From positions 310,001-374,000 of the forward strand of contig SAUG01000072.1 in NCBI GenBank assembly GCA_011316305.1: a stretch of DNA of 64,000 bases, in the 5' to 3' direction. Shown one piece after another: positions 11,439 through 23,483 of this stretch (position 1 is the first letter of the stretch; every line of letters begins with the position of its first letter). A model generated the notes under the pieces. It saw only the letters and a program-made list of their open reading frames with translations. It made no database searches and had not been told where the DNA came from. This DNA is from Rusavskia elegans. Its lineage: Eukaryota; Ascomycota; Lecanoromycetes; Teloschistales; Teloschistaceae. A program made the translations under genes and the position numbers.

Positions 11439-12218
11439 TCAGAGGTCATCTAATCCCATGGAAGAGGGAGACCAATACTCCTTCTCTGGAGATTGTGCAT
11501 CAACCCAGATCAGTGAATCTGTCAGCAAATCCTGTATAACGGTCTCCGATCTAGCATTGCTCCATCCCAGATTGTCCTCCAGCATTGAGCATGTTACGTA
11601 TCCGAGTACCTGGATGGCCTCAAGAACCGTCGATTGATCGGTGTTCAATTCTTTAGGAACCGACCGTATCATCTGCCTACTTCCCACTGTAACGACAGAG
11701 AAGCCTGAACCCAGCGGATCGAGTGATTTGACAGCCCGCAGAACATCATCGTCGCTGATATCCATACCACCACCAATGCCCTTCCCTTTCCCTACCATTT
11801 CCCTGCATTCCTCCACCCCGATCAATCCACCATTTTCACCTCTCGTGGCCCTACATAACTCCACAACCCTGACCGCCAATTCAAAGTAGAAGTCATTGAC
11901 ATCTCCTCCGAGCGTTTGCGCCCACCAGCTCCCCTTGCCTTTACTGCCGCTCTTGCCCTTCATATTGCTACCAGCCAGGGGATCAACCCCAATAGCATTG
12001 CACATGCGAGCAAATTCGGCGCGGAACGTAGGATCTGATTTGATGGTATCGCCATGCTGGATGGCGAAGTTGTGGAGAAGGGATTGAAAGACGGATAGCT
12101 GGTTTTGTAAGGAGGAGGCGTGGTTTGAGCGGAGGGATGCGCCATGGGAGGCATACTGGGTGGAGAGGGCAGAGCGGTTTTGAAAAGCGGAGAGACCAAC
12201 ACCGCGGCGAGAGGACAT
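11439..12218 (-). CDS. SNF8: ESCRT-II subunit Snf8/Vps22
   Basis: A single exon encodes 259 aa, the family length. Vps22/EAP30 forms the ESCRT-II core with Vps25 and Vps36 and sorts ubiquitinated cargo on endosomes. The N terminus MSSRRGVGLSAFQNR matches the Vps22 start, followed by an N-terminal helical hairpin (QLSVFQSLLHNFAIQH), the FARMCNAIGVDPLA block and two winged-helix domains (LAVRVVELC..; VLGYVTCSMLEDNLGWS). A Gly/Lys-rich insert (KGKSGSKGKGSWWAQTLG) precedes FYFELAVRV. The start was set at 12218; an in-frame Met at 12269 would add 17 residues with no family support. It is divergent from RPL7. Confidence 0.95.
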   Translation of the reverse strand: MSSRRGVGLSAFQNRSALSTQYASHGASLRSNHASSLQNQLSVFQSLLHNFAIQHGDTIKSDPTFRAEFARMCNAIGVDPLAGSNMKGKSGSKGKGSWWAQTLGGDVNDFYFELAVRVVELCRATRGENGGLIGVEECREMVGKGKGIGGGMDISDDDVLRAVKSLDPLGSGFSVVTVGSRQMIRSVPKELNTDQSTVLEAIQVLGYVTCSMLEDNLGWSNARSETVIQDLLTDSLIWVDAQSPEKEYWSPSSMGLDDL

Positions 12219-12442
12219 TCTGGAAATAAGGGTTCTGATCGAAGTGCATCCGAGGAAGGCAGGAATCAAGGTGACAGAGGTCTTGGCAATCTGTTCTAAA
12301 TGGGGGTTAGTATAAGGTAGAGTATGCTCCCGCTCGCTTAACGTTAGCGCACTTTAACCACACAGTCGCGAAGACTTCACTCCACGCTCTTCAACGACGA
12401 CTAGACAATCCTGCAGCACGACAAGAGTCTACCACCGCCAAC

Positions 12443-14013
12443 ATGCCTCCTAAGAAGCACCAAGCGCAAGTCAAGACGTATGAAGCCCGATGGTTCTTTT
12501 CCACCCTACGCATCCATACCGCAGCAGCATAATTCATGTCCCAGTGGCCGGCTCTCTGGGTTCATCGATGAACCAGATCCAGCTCGATCAGTCCCAAGCC
12601 TGCCGCTGATGGAATTTCTGTTTCCCAGAGAGTCCGTCAGTAGTTTGGCAATGGGGTCTTGAGGTTGAAGCTTCAGCCTTCTCCTTGAAATTTAGTGCCG
12701 CATTGGACCTTCAGACTGCAGCTTGTCCAGTCCCGTCAAGTCACTAGAAGGCTTCAAATACGCGTGCATGTTTCTCGAGCTCCGCTTGAGGTCTTGTCGA
12801 TTGAGGCTTTTAATGTCGATTGGAATCGGCCGTCTTGAAAGAGACCGCGACCAATAGTCACATCAGCCTCATCGGTCAAATTCATTTCGTCGAGTCAATG
12901 TCCCAGTCCGAGAATGCTGCGCCTAAGCTGCAATTCTATACTCGACGTTATGTATCTATAACTTCAGGCGGACAGAATATGCTGACCTTCTGCCCCTTTT
13001 GGTGCCTACAGATCCGTCCCTACCGAGGACCAGATCCTCGTTCCGGAGACCTTGTTGAAGAAGCGCAAGAGTCAAGAGAAGGCTCGTGAAGAGCAGTCCG
13101 CCGAGCGCGAGAAGAAGAAGAAGGTAAGAGATTACCATGGTGGCTCCAATTTAGAAGCGGCTTGCTGTCGACGATGGTGATGACATTACAGTTTACGCAA
13201 CTAGACCTTCGGGTCGATGCTGTTGTAATATAATCATCTTTCGGGTCTGAATCGTCGTGCAAGCTGAAGCTATCTCAGCGGTATACTTGACGAAATGCTG
13301 ACTGTATATTGTGAATAGGCTCGAAAAGAGCAGCGTGGAGTCATCTTCAAGCGCGCCGAATCCTACGTCAAAGAGTACCGCGATGCAGAGCGTGAGAAGA
13401 TTCGCCTCACACGCCTGAGCAAGCAAAATGGCAGCTATTACGTTCCTGCTGAGCCCAAGCTTGTCTTCGTTGTCCGCATCAAAGGGTATGTCTTACTACT
13501 ACCACTCTCGCGGTCAGCCGCCCGTACCTCATGCTTGTACTCATAATCCCCAGTATCTCCAAGATGGCTCCCAAACCACGCAAAACCCTCCAACTCCTCC
13601 GTCTCCTCCAAATCAACAACGGCGTCTTCGTCCGCCTCACAAAAGCCACCACGGAAATGCTCAAGATTGTCGAACCCTACATCGCCTACGGCTACCCCAA
13701 CCTCAAGACCGTCCGCGAACTCGTCTACAAGCGCGGCTACGGCAAGATCGACAAGCAACGTATCCCCCTCACCGACAACCAGATCATCGAGGATCATTTG
13801 GGGAAATACGGTATCGTGTGCATGGAGGATCTGATCCATGAGATCTTCACCGTTGGGGCCAATTTCAAGCAGGCGAGCAACTTCTTGTGGCCGTTCAAGC
13901 TGAGCAATCCGACTGGAGGGTTCAGACCTAGGAAGTTCAAGCACTTCGTGGAGGGTGGTGATTTGGGGAATAGGGAGGACAAGATCAATGCTTTGATCAG
14001 ACAGATGAATTAG
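12443..14013 (+). CDS. RPL7: 60S ribosomal protein L7 (uL30)
   Basis: Four exons (introns 12478-13011, 13124-13318 and 13486-13553) give 257 aa. L7 is a large-subunit protein with a basic N-terminal helix ([30 protein letters not shown]) and an L30-fold core ([27 protein letters not shown]-like [13 protein letters not shown]; the [11 protein letters not shown] tail). The first intron is 534 bp, long for this genome, and follows only 11 codons, as is common in fungal ribosomal protein genes. The second intron contains a C/D-box snoRNA (separate entry), in line with yeast RPL7 genes that host snR39/snR59. Confidence 0.97.
13169..13257 (+). ncRNA. Intronic C/D-box snoRNA (snR39b-like guide)
   Basis: Lies wholly inside RPL7 intron 2. 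C box GTGATGA (13177-13183) and D box CTGA (13247-13250) are enclosed by a perfect 7-bp terminal stem: CGACGAT at 13169-13175 pairs with ATCGTCG at 13251-13257. The 12 nt directly 5' of the D box, CATCTTTCGGGT, are complementary to the conserved LSU rRNA stretch ACCCGAAAGATG. By the D+5 rule the target is the G of ACCCG, which I equate with yeast 25S Gm805, guided there by snR39b. Structure and complementarity are read directly; yeast numbering is from memory. Expected role: 2'-O-methylation by fibrillarin. Confidence 0.88.
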
Positions 14014-14299
14014 AGGGAGCAACTGTAGGAGGAAGTCGAACGTTCGATCGAGCAAATTCATAGAAGCAATACGAGGTCGTGGCTTTGCCAACATCATTAC
14101 CACCGTTAGCACATTGAGCTTGACTGAATTTTAGTCCACTCCATAAATGCAATGTGTCATCATTCGAATTGTCTTCGCTCAAGAAAGTATGAAGACCAGT
14201 CCAGTATACCCAAACGCAATGGAATGCTTCTGGAAACCAGTCAATCAACCACCATCCCCACTGATGCCAACCCCCTTTCCGTCTCCCTCTCCCTCTCCC

Positions 14300-17200
14300 T
14301 CACCTCAACATAAACGCAAACAACCCATCCATCTGCACCCACACCCTCCCACACTTGGCCAAATACCCCTCCACACACCCCCTACAAGTCTCAAATCTCT
14401 CCCTATTCCTCTCCCCCACAACCTTCGTCTTCTCCCTTTCCCCTTCCTCCACCTTCACCCCCTCACTCTTCACCGCCTTCACCTCAACATCCCACAACCC
14501 CCTAAAATACAACAACTGATTATACAGCGCTCGTTCCGAGAATTCATACTTCATCCTTCCCAAACACCCCTCCGCCCTACCTCTAGGGCCCAAGCATCGA
14601 TGTCCGTAGACACTCATCTGCCGTGTCCGGTTCCCGCAGCTGGGATCATCGCACAGGAGCCAGTTATCGTAGTAGCGATTCGTGGCGGAGCGGATGGCTG
14701 TTTCTAATTGACATACCACCGACAGCGTTGGGAGAAGTTTTCCACAGCCTTCGGCGGGACATTGTAGACCCTCTGCAGTGATGTGGTTGAGGTTGGGTAG
14801 CAATCCTTTGAAAAAGAAGGAGTGTTTGCAATACCTGCACTTTAGTGAGAGGCGAGTGCAATCTTTGAAACGGACTGAATCCGGGATTTGACTTTCTAGA
14901 GGGCTGATGTCCTCGATACCCCTTCCACCAGCACCGGATGAGGCGGATGTCCCTACGCTGTATTTCCTCGTGTCGAGACCGAGACATTCGGCCAATTGCA
15001 CTGCGCTGGTCCCTGGTAAGGGCGCACAGAGCCGTTCGATGGGCGGGAAGATTTGTTTGTGGAGGTACCAGTCAATATCCGGCATCAAGGTACTGTTGGG
15101 ATTGCATACCTCCTGTGGAGCGAAGGCGCGTTTCGCTGAGTTCTCACTGGCGGAGACGGAGCAAGAGGAGGAAGAGGTGAGGATGTAGGATATGACATCG
15201 TTGATGCGGACTGTTTTGCCGGCGGCGAGGGCGCGGAGGGCGACTTGGACTTGGGGCATGCAGTCGGGGTTGGGATAGTCGCGGGGGTTCTTGCCGAGTT
15301 TCTGTTGTTTTGTGGGTTAGTTTGGGGGAAATCAGAACCGAGAAAGGGGGACGTACGGTGTAGATGATGTATTTCGTTTTGGGAACCTTCTCTCCTCGCA
15401 TCTTGGATGAAAGCTCCCGGAGGTATTCGTGCACCTTGCTGATGACGACTTCAGGGTCTTCGCCTGATAGAATCTCATTCAGGAGACGGGATGAGGCTTC
15501 TTTGGACAAGGCACAGTATTCACGACGTTTCATATCGAGGCCTTTGACTTCAAGTTTGTCGACGTATTTGCCGTCCACCTCTAGCATGTTAATGGCGGCA
15601 TATTTTTTCTTCGCGTGGAGTAACAGTCTGCGGAAAACATTGTCGATGTCAATTTCTAAAAGCTTGTAACGCTCGTTGACGGAGCGCTTGAAGTCGTTAC
15701 CGACTTTGAGGGCCTCTGCGATGTTGTCGACGTTGGTGTTGATCATGACCGAATCGGTGTCTCCATAAATGACTCGGAGTTGCGTGCTCTCCGCAAGGTC
15801 TTTAGTGCTGCGTAGAATTTCGCGACCCTTGAATGTGGTGAGCATCGCCAAAGGTCGAGCGTAGAACCGTGACTGCGTATATCCAAGACAACCGTACATG
15901 GAATTGGCGGTAAGCTTCAGAGCAAGTTGTTTAATGTCCCATGTTGCAAGCTGATCAGGGGTAGCCTTCTTGTCTTTCATGAGGCTCTTGACTTGACGTC
16001 GTCGGCTGACAAGTGTCGCGATGAGCTTCGGGAGAATACCTTGATTTTGGTCTGTAGGTACTTCGGGGACCTTCTCTTCATCCTCAGTCTATGTATAAGT
16101 CAGCTTTCTATGAAATCAAACGCCGAGTGGACCGCAGACTGACCTGCTCTGATCGATCAACGGTGGTAAAACAAATATTGTACTCCTGTATGATACTGGG
16201 ATACAAGCTGTTGAAGTCCATCACAAGGATGAACTTGTCGTACAGCCCCTTTTCCGGCTCGAAAACGAGGCCACCCTTGAATTTATCCTTCTTCTTCACA
16301 TCCACCCCTTCTTCGCCATCTGGGCTCTCTTCTTCTACCTTTGGCTTGCCCTTGCCCCATATCTTGTCTGGGCAGATGTATTTGTTTCGGTGAAAATCGT
16401 GCAACAGGATGTACTCATTGCGTTCGGCTCGAGTGCCACTCAAGGTTCTTGCCCAAGAATTGCCGGCTAGATTGGTCAAAACTTTACTCAGTGGAAGCAT
16501 CTGGACCTTAAGAGCAATCGCAGCGATGAAGTAGGTATCTGCTTCACAGTGGTTGACATAGTTCAGTAGACCTTCCCGGGTCTTTGCCCAGGATTTGAGA
16601 GCCTCTTCGCTATCGATTTCGCGACGCTCGGGAACATTTGGCAGATACAATTGGCTCATTTCCGTCATACTCCACGATTGACATTTCGTCATAAGCGACT
16701 ACGAGCGTTAGCCGAGCGTCATATCAATCTCGGAAAGCCTTCAACGTACCTTGCCCATATCGTTTGCTATATCGCATATAAGGCGCCCTGAGATAAGCTG
16801 TCTTTCCGAAAAGAAGCTGCTGCCACCTTTGCCCATGTTCTTGGGCCATTCGCCTCTTTTCATCCTTCCGATACGGTGCCAACCGGGCGTCTTACGCTCT
16901 CGCATTCGGCTTAGTAGGATAGGATAATCGACGTCCTGGAGCTGATGTCCCATAAGTACGTCCGGGTCAGTCCTCTCGAGTAGAGCGACGAATTTGGACA
17001 GGAGCATCTGCTCGCTTTTCTCGGTCATGATTGTCCCTCTCTGCTTCTTAGTCAGGGTCTCGAATCCGGTAGGATATGCAGCCTCCGCGGGTCTCATCAT
17101 AGTATATGTCTTGCAAGGAAGGTCCTCTGTAGAAGTCATATCTGTCAATGAAATGTTTTCATATACACGAGCACTGGCGACCAAGATCTCTTGCTTGTTT

Positions 17201-18943
17201 TCCTTAACGTTCAATATGGTCCGTAGTGAGATACTCATGAAGGTCAACGGTGGTGCATCCAGATTGTCCGATTCGCTGAGCACGGTGACGGACTTGGGCG
17301 AGGTGACCTGTACCTCAAATTTGCACCAGGAAGCGTTGTTGACGGGAGTCAGATCGGCTTCGTCGATCTTGAGCCAGCATGGACCCATAATTCTTTTCCA
17401 TAGTACGAATTGCTCGAAAAGGGCGGTGTTCGTACCGAACGCGTGAGAGAAAGTCTCCCCTTTCAAGTCGAAGGGCAACGCCGGCTTATCGTAAGGGTAC
17501 ATGAGTTTAAGGTAGTCTGCTTCTCTGGGAATGTCCTGCATTTCGAAAGCGTATTTCCGTGAGCACGGTTTGATCTTGTGCATGCCGACACGGAGCCTGG
17601 TCATCAACTCGTCCACTTCTTGGTAGATGTCTGCCATCTGGATCTCATCTGACGTATCGCGACCATGCCGTTGCCGATAAGTCCTTGGGAGAAAGAACAG
17701 CTTCCGAAAGATGTTGTCGATCTTTACGAAGGCGCTGACATAATGGTTCGAACTTTTGTCTTTTACCTTACCAAAGAGACAGAGACTTCCATTGACTTCG
17801 GTGTAGTCGGTCCAAAACATGCGCAAAGTACCGTCTCCCTCGACGGCGTCATCAATTTTGACTTTCCCAAAGCTCGTAGTCTCCGGACCCTGGCTGCTCA
17901 AGACGTTTAGCCTAGACGTCACATCATTCCACGCCGCTGGGTCCACAGTGTCAGCAGGCGGTCTTGTGGGGGAGGAGCTCGCAGGCGATGGGTAAGGAGT
18001 CTCTTTCTTGACTATCTTTGGTGCAGGACGTGAGCCAGACATATTCACACTGGCGGATTTGAGGTCCTTGCTCGCAACTGCTTGGAATACTTCCATGATG
18101 TCATCATCATCCTCCTCTGCTTCGACCTTCATGGGACCCTTTCGCTCTATAGCTTTCTCGATTGGAGACGAAGGAGGTGGGTCGCTCATGGGGACATTTT
18201 CATCCTGAAAAGTTGGCAAGAAATCATCATAATCGTCGGTTATGTCCAATGGCGGTGTGTACATCGCCGGTCTCTCCTTTGACTGTTGCTTGGGAATACG
18301 GGCTGTCTTTTCTTGAGACATAGGTGGTGAAAGAACACGTATTTTGCGTCGATTATCGTTCTTGAGTGTTTTCATTGGCTGCCGTGAGGGTATATTGGTG
18401 TCCACTTCACCTAAAAGATCCGCCATGAACGCAGCATCCTCGGCAGTGGCAATTGGCTGATTGAGTCGTTAGAACGTATCATCCTGAAGGGAGTGCTTCA
18501 TACCTTGGGCTTGGGAGCGGAAGCAACAGGACCATTGCTAAAGTACTTATTGATGTTGTTGTTGGTCTTCTCTGTTTTCTCCCGATCCTCCTCACGCTTC
18601 CTTTTCGCTGGGTAGTATTAGTGACAGAAGTTGTCGCAAGCATGATATGTCTCTGCTAACCAGCTTTGCCCTTTAGGGGCAACTCCCCGTCGCTGCCGCT
18701 GGCTGTGTTGTAGCCTCTTTCGTCCATCCATTCCTCGCGGCCGTCGTCGGCATACCCTTCGCCATTGTCGTCGACAACAAAGTCATCTTGGTCTAAGCGG
18801 GCTCGCACCACTTTCTTATAGCCCTCCTCGTCGACTTCTTCGTACAAGCTCTCGGGTTCTTCTTGGACTTGGTAAGTGGAGAGTCGGGTTTTTCCCGAGG
18901 CACGAAGAGCTCTGAGCTCAGCAAGTCGAGATGCTCTCGACAT
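14300..18943 (-). CDS. POL1: DNA polymerase alpha catalytic subunit
   Basis: Six exons (introns 18608-18660, 18457-18503, 16699-16749, 16089-16143 and 15302-15356) join in frame to 1460 aa, typical of fungal Pol1. It is the B-family polymerase of the primase complex that initiates Okazaki fragments in the nucleus. The N-terminal region is disordered, acidic and Lys-rich. Motif A is [15 protein letters not shown] (about residue 860), motif [15 protein letters not shown] (about 940) and motif [11 protein letters not shown] (about 990). The C-terminal zinc modules show CRYCKH, CPAEGC and CDDPSC...C patterns. No inactivating change is seen. An inverted ACGCG element lies 75-87 bp upstream. Confidence 0.97.
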
Positions 18944-19932
18944 GGTGGATTGGTGTGAACGACTGTGGTGTTCGTTTGCTCAAATCATATCGTGCAAGAA
19001 TGATCGACGACTTGGAGACGCGGATCGCGTCGAAGTCGCGACCACGCTAACTGCAGAGCCTTGGCATTCGTATTCGTTTACCCTGCACTGATTCCATTTC
19101 CATATCTCTTGGGCGCCAGCTTTCGGGATAAGTATCAGTAATCAAATAGGGCTGCCTTGTGCAGCCGCCATTTGAGAATTTCTCTCGATCTTTGCCTTGA
19201 CTGTGCAGTCATACTGCTGCTCGGCATCTTTTCGCCCTGAGGTGGGTGGCAGAGGCGTCGGGTCCTAAAAAGCTGTCTTCGGAGTATCTCTACAGAGAGC
19301 ACAAAAGGGCCGAAAGGTAGAGGACAACTTAAGTCTCGACCAGCCACTCGAGACGTTCCTTCCATGCTTCATAACCAGCCTATACTGCGTGTACTGCGTA
19401 TGACCGGCCAGAATGGTATAAAGGTTTGTTGGAGCTCTCAATGGCATCTTCGTTTAACGTCAAGTACTTCGCCGCAACTTCGCAATCGTTTGTGTTAGCT
19501 GTTTTCCTCTGTACCTGAGCTTGCATTCTCGCAGAGTAGAATTGGTGTTCGGTGTATTGGATGTGGGATCTCAATTGCACGAGTACATACCTATTATCTC
19601 TTTCCAGGACCGATCGATCGTAAAGCATGGATGTCATCTCGGAAATCTACCCGAGTAGCGCGTACAGCCATCGTATGATTTTGTCAACGATCTGCGTCAA
19701 CCGCGGAGACGTTGTACTGTTGTAGATGCATGCGGGGCTGCAATGCAGAATCTGGACAAAGTGCGGGGGTGGTGATGGTAGGTTGGAAGGCAAGTTGCTC
19801 TATGCGAAATTCCTTTGATCCGCCATCTTGGCTAGATCGTATAATAGTGTTCCTTTCTTGTGTTCTCGATGATAGCACTGTGGTACTCTTCACCGATTGT
19901 AGATCCACAATACCAAATTATCTTCATCCAGT
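18944..19932. other. Divergent intergenic region POL1 / monooxygenase
   Basis: 989 bp serving as promoters for POL1 (-) and the FAD monooxygenase (+). Apart from the ACGCG inverted element at 19018-19030 no feature is convincing; the open frames here are short and compositionally random. Confidence 0.55.
19018..19030. promoter_or_regulatory. Inverted ACGCG pair (MBF-like site) upstream of POL1
   Basis: ACGCG-GAT-CGCGT, a perfect inverted repeat of the ACGCG core recognised by the MBF/DSC1 G1-S factor in yeasts. It lies 75-87 bp before the POL1 start, where an S-phase gene would carry it. Function is inferred. Confidence 0.45.
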
Positions 19933-22004
19933 ATGGCTACTGCTGCTGTTATTCCGTCTTACAACAGAGTCGAGCCAGGCTCTAATCAATTGAAACCAGC
20001 AAGCTATCCGGATACTGGTGTTATCTCATCAGTGGATGCTAATGCCGTTGCCACCGGTTGGGTGGATGAATTCAATCGGGCACTCTCAAGTCAAGATCCC
20101 TCCGCCGTCAAGCAATTGTTCCTCCAAGGCTCTTGTTGGCGAGACCAACTTGGACTCTCATGGGATTACCATAGCTTGTATGGGCCCGATAAGATTGTCT
20201 CCTTCCTCAAGCTAGCGCCAAACGGTAGTCGGGTAATTTCCATCAACATCGATAACAGTAATCCCACCCGCAAGCCGTCAATTGCTGCTGTGGATTTCAT
20301 GGGCAAAGTCAATGGGGTAACATCTTTCTTGACAGTCGAGACAGATGTAGGAAGAGGACGTGGCTTAGTCAGATTACTTCAAGACACTCAAGACAACAAC
20401 AAATGGAAGGCGTTCACTCTCTTTACTGCTATGCATGAGCTGAAGCGCCATGAAGAGACGATCGGAAGCAACAGGCCGCATGGCGTAGATCACGGGGGCC
20501 ATCCAGGGAGGAAGAATTGGCAGGAAAGGAGAGTTGCAACTGAGAACTATGAGGGGGATTTGGAGCCAACAGTCTTGATCCTTGGTGCTGGACAAGGCGG
20601 GCTCACCGCAGCAGCACGTCTGCATCAACTCAAGGTCCCGACTTTGATCATTGACAAGAATGCCCGTGTAGGCGACAATTGGCGCAACAGGTATGTCTGG
20701 TTACCGTTCGTGACACCGAGGTCCATGGATCCTAACGGTCTTGATATGCAGATATCATCAGCTCGTTCTCCATGATCCCGTGTGGTACGACCATCTCCCA
20801 TATGTTCCTTTCCCATCCCATTGGCCAATCTTTACACCAAAAGATAAGTTAGCAGAGTGGTTTGAGTCCTACGCCCGCATCCTTGAGCTCAACGTATGGA
20901 ACTCCACCGCGCTCACCGATGCCAAGTGGGACGATGAAAACCGCCAATGGACTGTGACCCTTATCCGCAAGAAGGCCAGTGGCGAGGAAGAGACCCGAGT
21001 TCTTCACCCTAGACACGTCATTCAGGCTACTGGACACTCTGGCGAAATGAAGATGCCGTCAATCAAGGGTATGGACGGCTTCAAAGGTTACCGGTTGTGC
21101 CACTCCAGCCAATTCAGGGGAGCCGAGAAAATCCCCGAAGGTCAAACCAAGCGCGCCATAGTCGTAGGCTGTTGCAATTCGGGCCACGACATTGCCCAAG
21201 ACTTCTACGAGCATGGGTACCATGTCACTATCGTGCAGCGCTCGTCTACTTATGTCATGTCCTCGAAGAACGGGTTGGGTGTCCTGCTAGGCGGGCTCTA
21301 CGAAGAAGGGGGCCCTGAGACGGAAGACGCGGACCTCATGTTCATGAGCATTCCTAATGCAATGCTGAAGCGTATGCATCAAGACGCGACAGCTGAGATC
21401 ACCAGAAGGGATGAAACGATTCTCAAAGGCCTTGAGAAAGCTGGATTCAAATTGGACGACGGTCCTGATGATGCTGGTTTCTTTATGAAGTACTTCCAGC
21501 GAGGCGGAGGATACTATATTGATGTCGGGTGCTCGCAGCTCATTATCGACGGCAAGATCAAAATAAAGCAAGGGCAAGAGATCGAGGAGGTTAAGCCGAG
21601 CGGGCTATTGTTCAAGGACGGGGAGATGCTCGAGGCTGATGAAATTATCTTTGCAACGGGTTACGAGAACATGAGAGGAACAGCGAGAAAGATATTCGGC
21701 GACGAATTGGCGGAGCGGGTCAAGGTATGCATCTTTCGCAGTTTGTCGGGAGACTCGAGGCTTACACAGCACAGGACGTTTGGGGCTTCGATCAAGAAGG
21801 CGAGTTGCGGACAATGTGGAGGTAAGAAAAGAGGCTCCATCTACTGAGACTAACTTTCATTGACGTTTGAATTTCAGGCGTACTGGACATCCGGGCTTTT
21901 GGTTCTTCGGTGGAAATCTAGCGCTTTGTAGATACTACTCGCGGATGCTGGCTTTGCAAATCAAGGCCATGGAGGAGGGCATCATGAAGTATGAGGACCC
22001 GTGA
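19933..22004 (+). CDS. FAD/NADPH-dependent monooxygenase with N-terminal NTF2-like domain
   Basis: Four exons (introns 20691-20751, 21725-21774 and 21822-21877) give 634 aa. Residues about 35-160 resemble a SnoaL/NTF2-like fold (GWVDEFNRALSSQDPSAVKQ). The FAD Rossmann motif is GAGQGGLTAAARL (about 218), followed by RVGDNWRNRYHQLVLHDP. A second dinucleotide motif, GCCNSGHDIAQDF, would bind NADPH, and the late FATGY signature (IIFATGYEN) is present. This is the plan of fungal flavin-containing monooxygenases related to YUCCA/indole-3-pyruvate and Baeyer-Villiger-like enzymes. Substrate cannot be told. The C-terminal RRTGHPGFWFFGGNLAL block is characteristic of the family. No targeting signal. 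Confidence 0.92.
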
Positions 22005-23483
22005 AGACCTATGCGGAGGAGTGGCACTTGTATCCGGTTCAGGGGTCAGTCACGTTGCCTTTGAAACCCACCGTACCCTTCTACTTCACTACTCAATCAA
22101 TCTGTGAACCTTGGCATGTTGATCGAGTAGTAGATTGGTAATATTACTCAAGTAACCGTTAGAACGACATCCCATCGAGGTCCCGAATGTTATATACACC
22201 CTTCATCACGATTGACTATGAACATGACAAGCCGCTGAATAGGTGGGGGTATTTAATACAGAAGTCCATACGTCAAACAAAGTGCGGTCTAAGCCTACTC
22301 CGAGGTACATACATGCACACACACGCTTTTGATCTCGGAAGCGAATCAAGAAGGGACAAAAGCATGGAGAAGTTCACGCGCCTCTCGCAGCGCTACGCAA
22401 CCATCTTGCAGGACGCTATCGAGTCCGTTGGAATTCAGAGTCTGTCACCCAATGACGGGCAATCGTCACACTTTGCTCCATCACAACGGCCGAACTATGC
22501 CGACTTGTCTTCTCTCCGGAAGCTATTGTTGCACACGAATTGAAGTTGCGAGTCAGGCTATCGGTGGCAGGCAGTGCTCGCATACGGAAGGATTGGCTCG
22601 CATATCGACCAAGATGAGCCTTCAGCTGCCAAGTAGTGCATTTTGATACGTTTCACAAAAGTAATCCTGGATAGATCGGGATCCGATGCGCAGAGAATGC
22701 TATGACGATCACAAAGAACTTCTTGGAGGCGGGGAAAGACAAGAAGCTCATAATGACACGCGATATAGAAGACCACGGAGTATGGTGTTAGCTGATCCAT
22801 AGTGGATGTACGCAGACGTTGAGGCTACATCGCCAGGGGCGGATGTGTTGTACGGCGGACCTCCGATCACCACCCTGTCTTGAGTCATCGATGAGAGGCG
22901 TGATTGATTTCGCGGGGATCTGACAGAGTGGTTGTTTCCCCGGACAAGGGATTGTTGTTGAGTGTGAATCACTCAATTTGCCTCGTCCCCAAAGCGGACT
23001 AGTGCCGCCCGTCGCCGCGAAACCTTAGCCTCCTTAGCCTCCTACCCGGCTCGCCTTACAAAAATTTCCACCCTCTCCTGCCGATTCTTTTCCCTTACAA
23101 CATCCACCCAGGAATCAGATACCCTTGGATTCATCCGGGTCATCGCACTTACTAACCACACATCTCTATAGACCTGGTCGCTCAGGCTCATCGCTCCTGA
23201 GTAGCCACTCCTCCATCCGCCAACGGTTGGCTTGTCAGGCCTGCAAATTCTGCAAGGCTCTGCTTATCTTCCGACTAACCCATCCTACCTCTCGCCATTT
23301 CAACCAAATCGTTCTCACCCACACGAGCCATTCAACCAAATCTCCACTCAACCGCTGTCAATAATATCCAAACGCCTCGGATCCGAGATTCGTTGCCATC
23401 CACAGCCTGTCAGAGCTTTTACACTCACCATCTTCGGCAAACTTCGAACCTACCGTCAGCCACAATCATCATCCTGCTTTTCA
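22005..23483. other. Intergenic region and eIF4G leader
   Basis: Monooxygenase 3' flank followed by the eIF4G promoter and a C/T-rich leader. An in-frame stop-free stretch from 23232 to the eIF4G start is discussed as a finding. A 118-codon frame at 22187-22543 has no recognisable family. No other gene is seen. Confidence 0.5.

Noticed and set aside
12478..13011. Possible second snoRNA in the 534-bp RPL7 intron 1
   Set aside because: No RTGATGA C box with a paired D box and terminal stem was found; an H/ACA RNA cannot be judged by eye.
22187..22543. 118-codon open frame on the + strand
   Set aside because: No recognisable domain, no leader or splice context, and overlapping frames of similar length; treated as chance.
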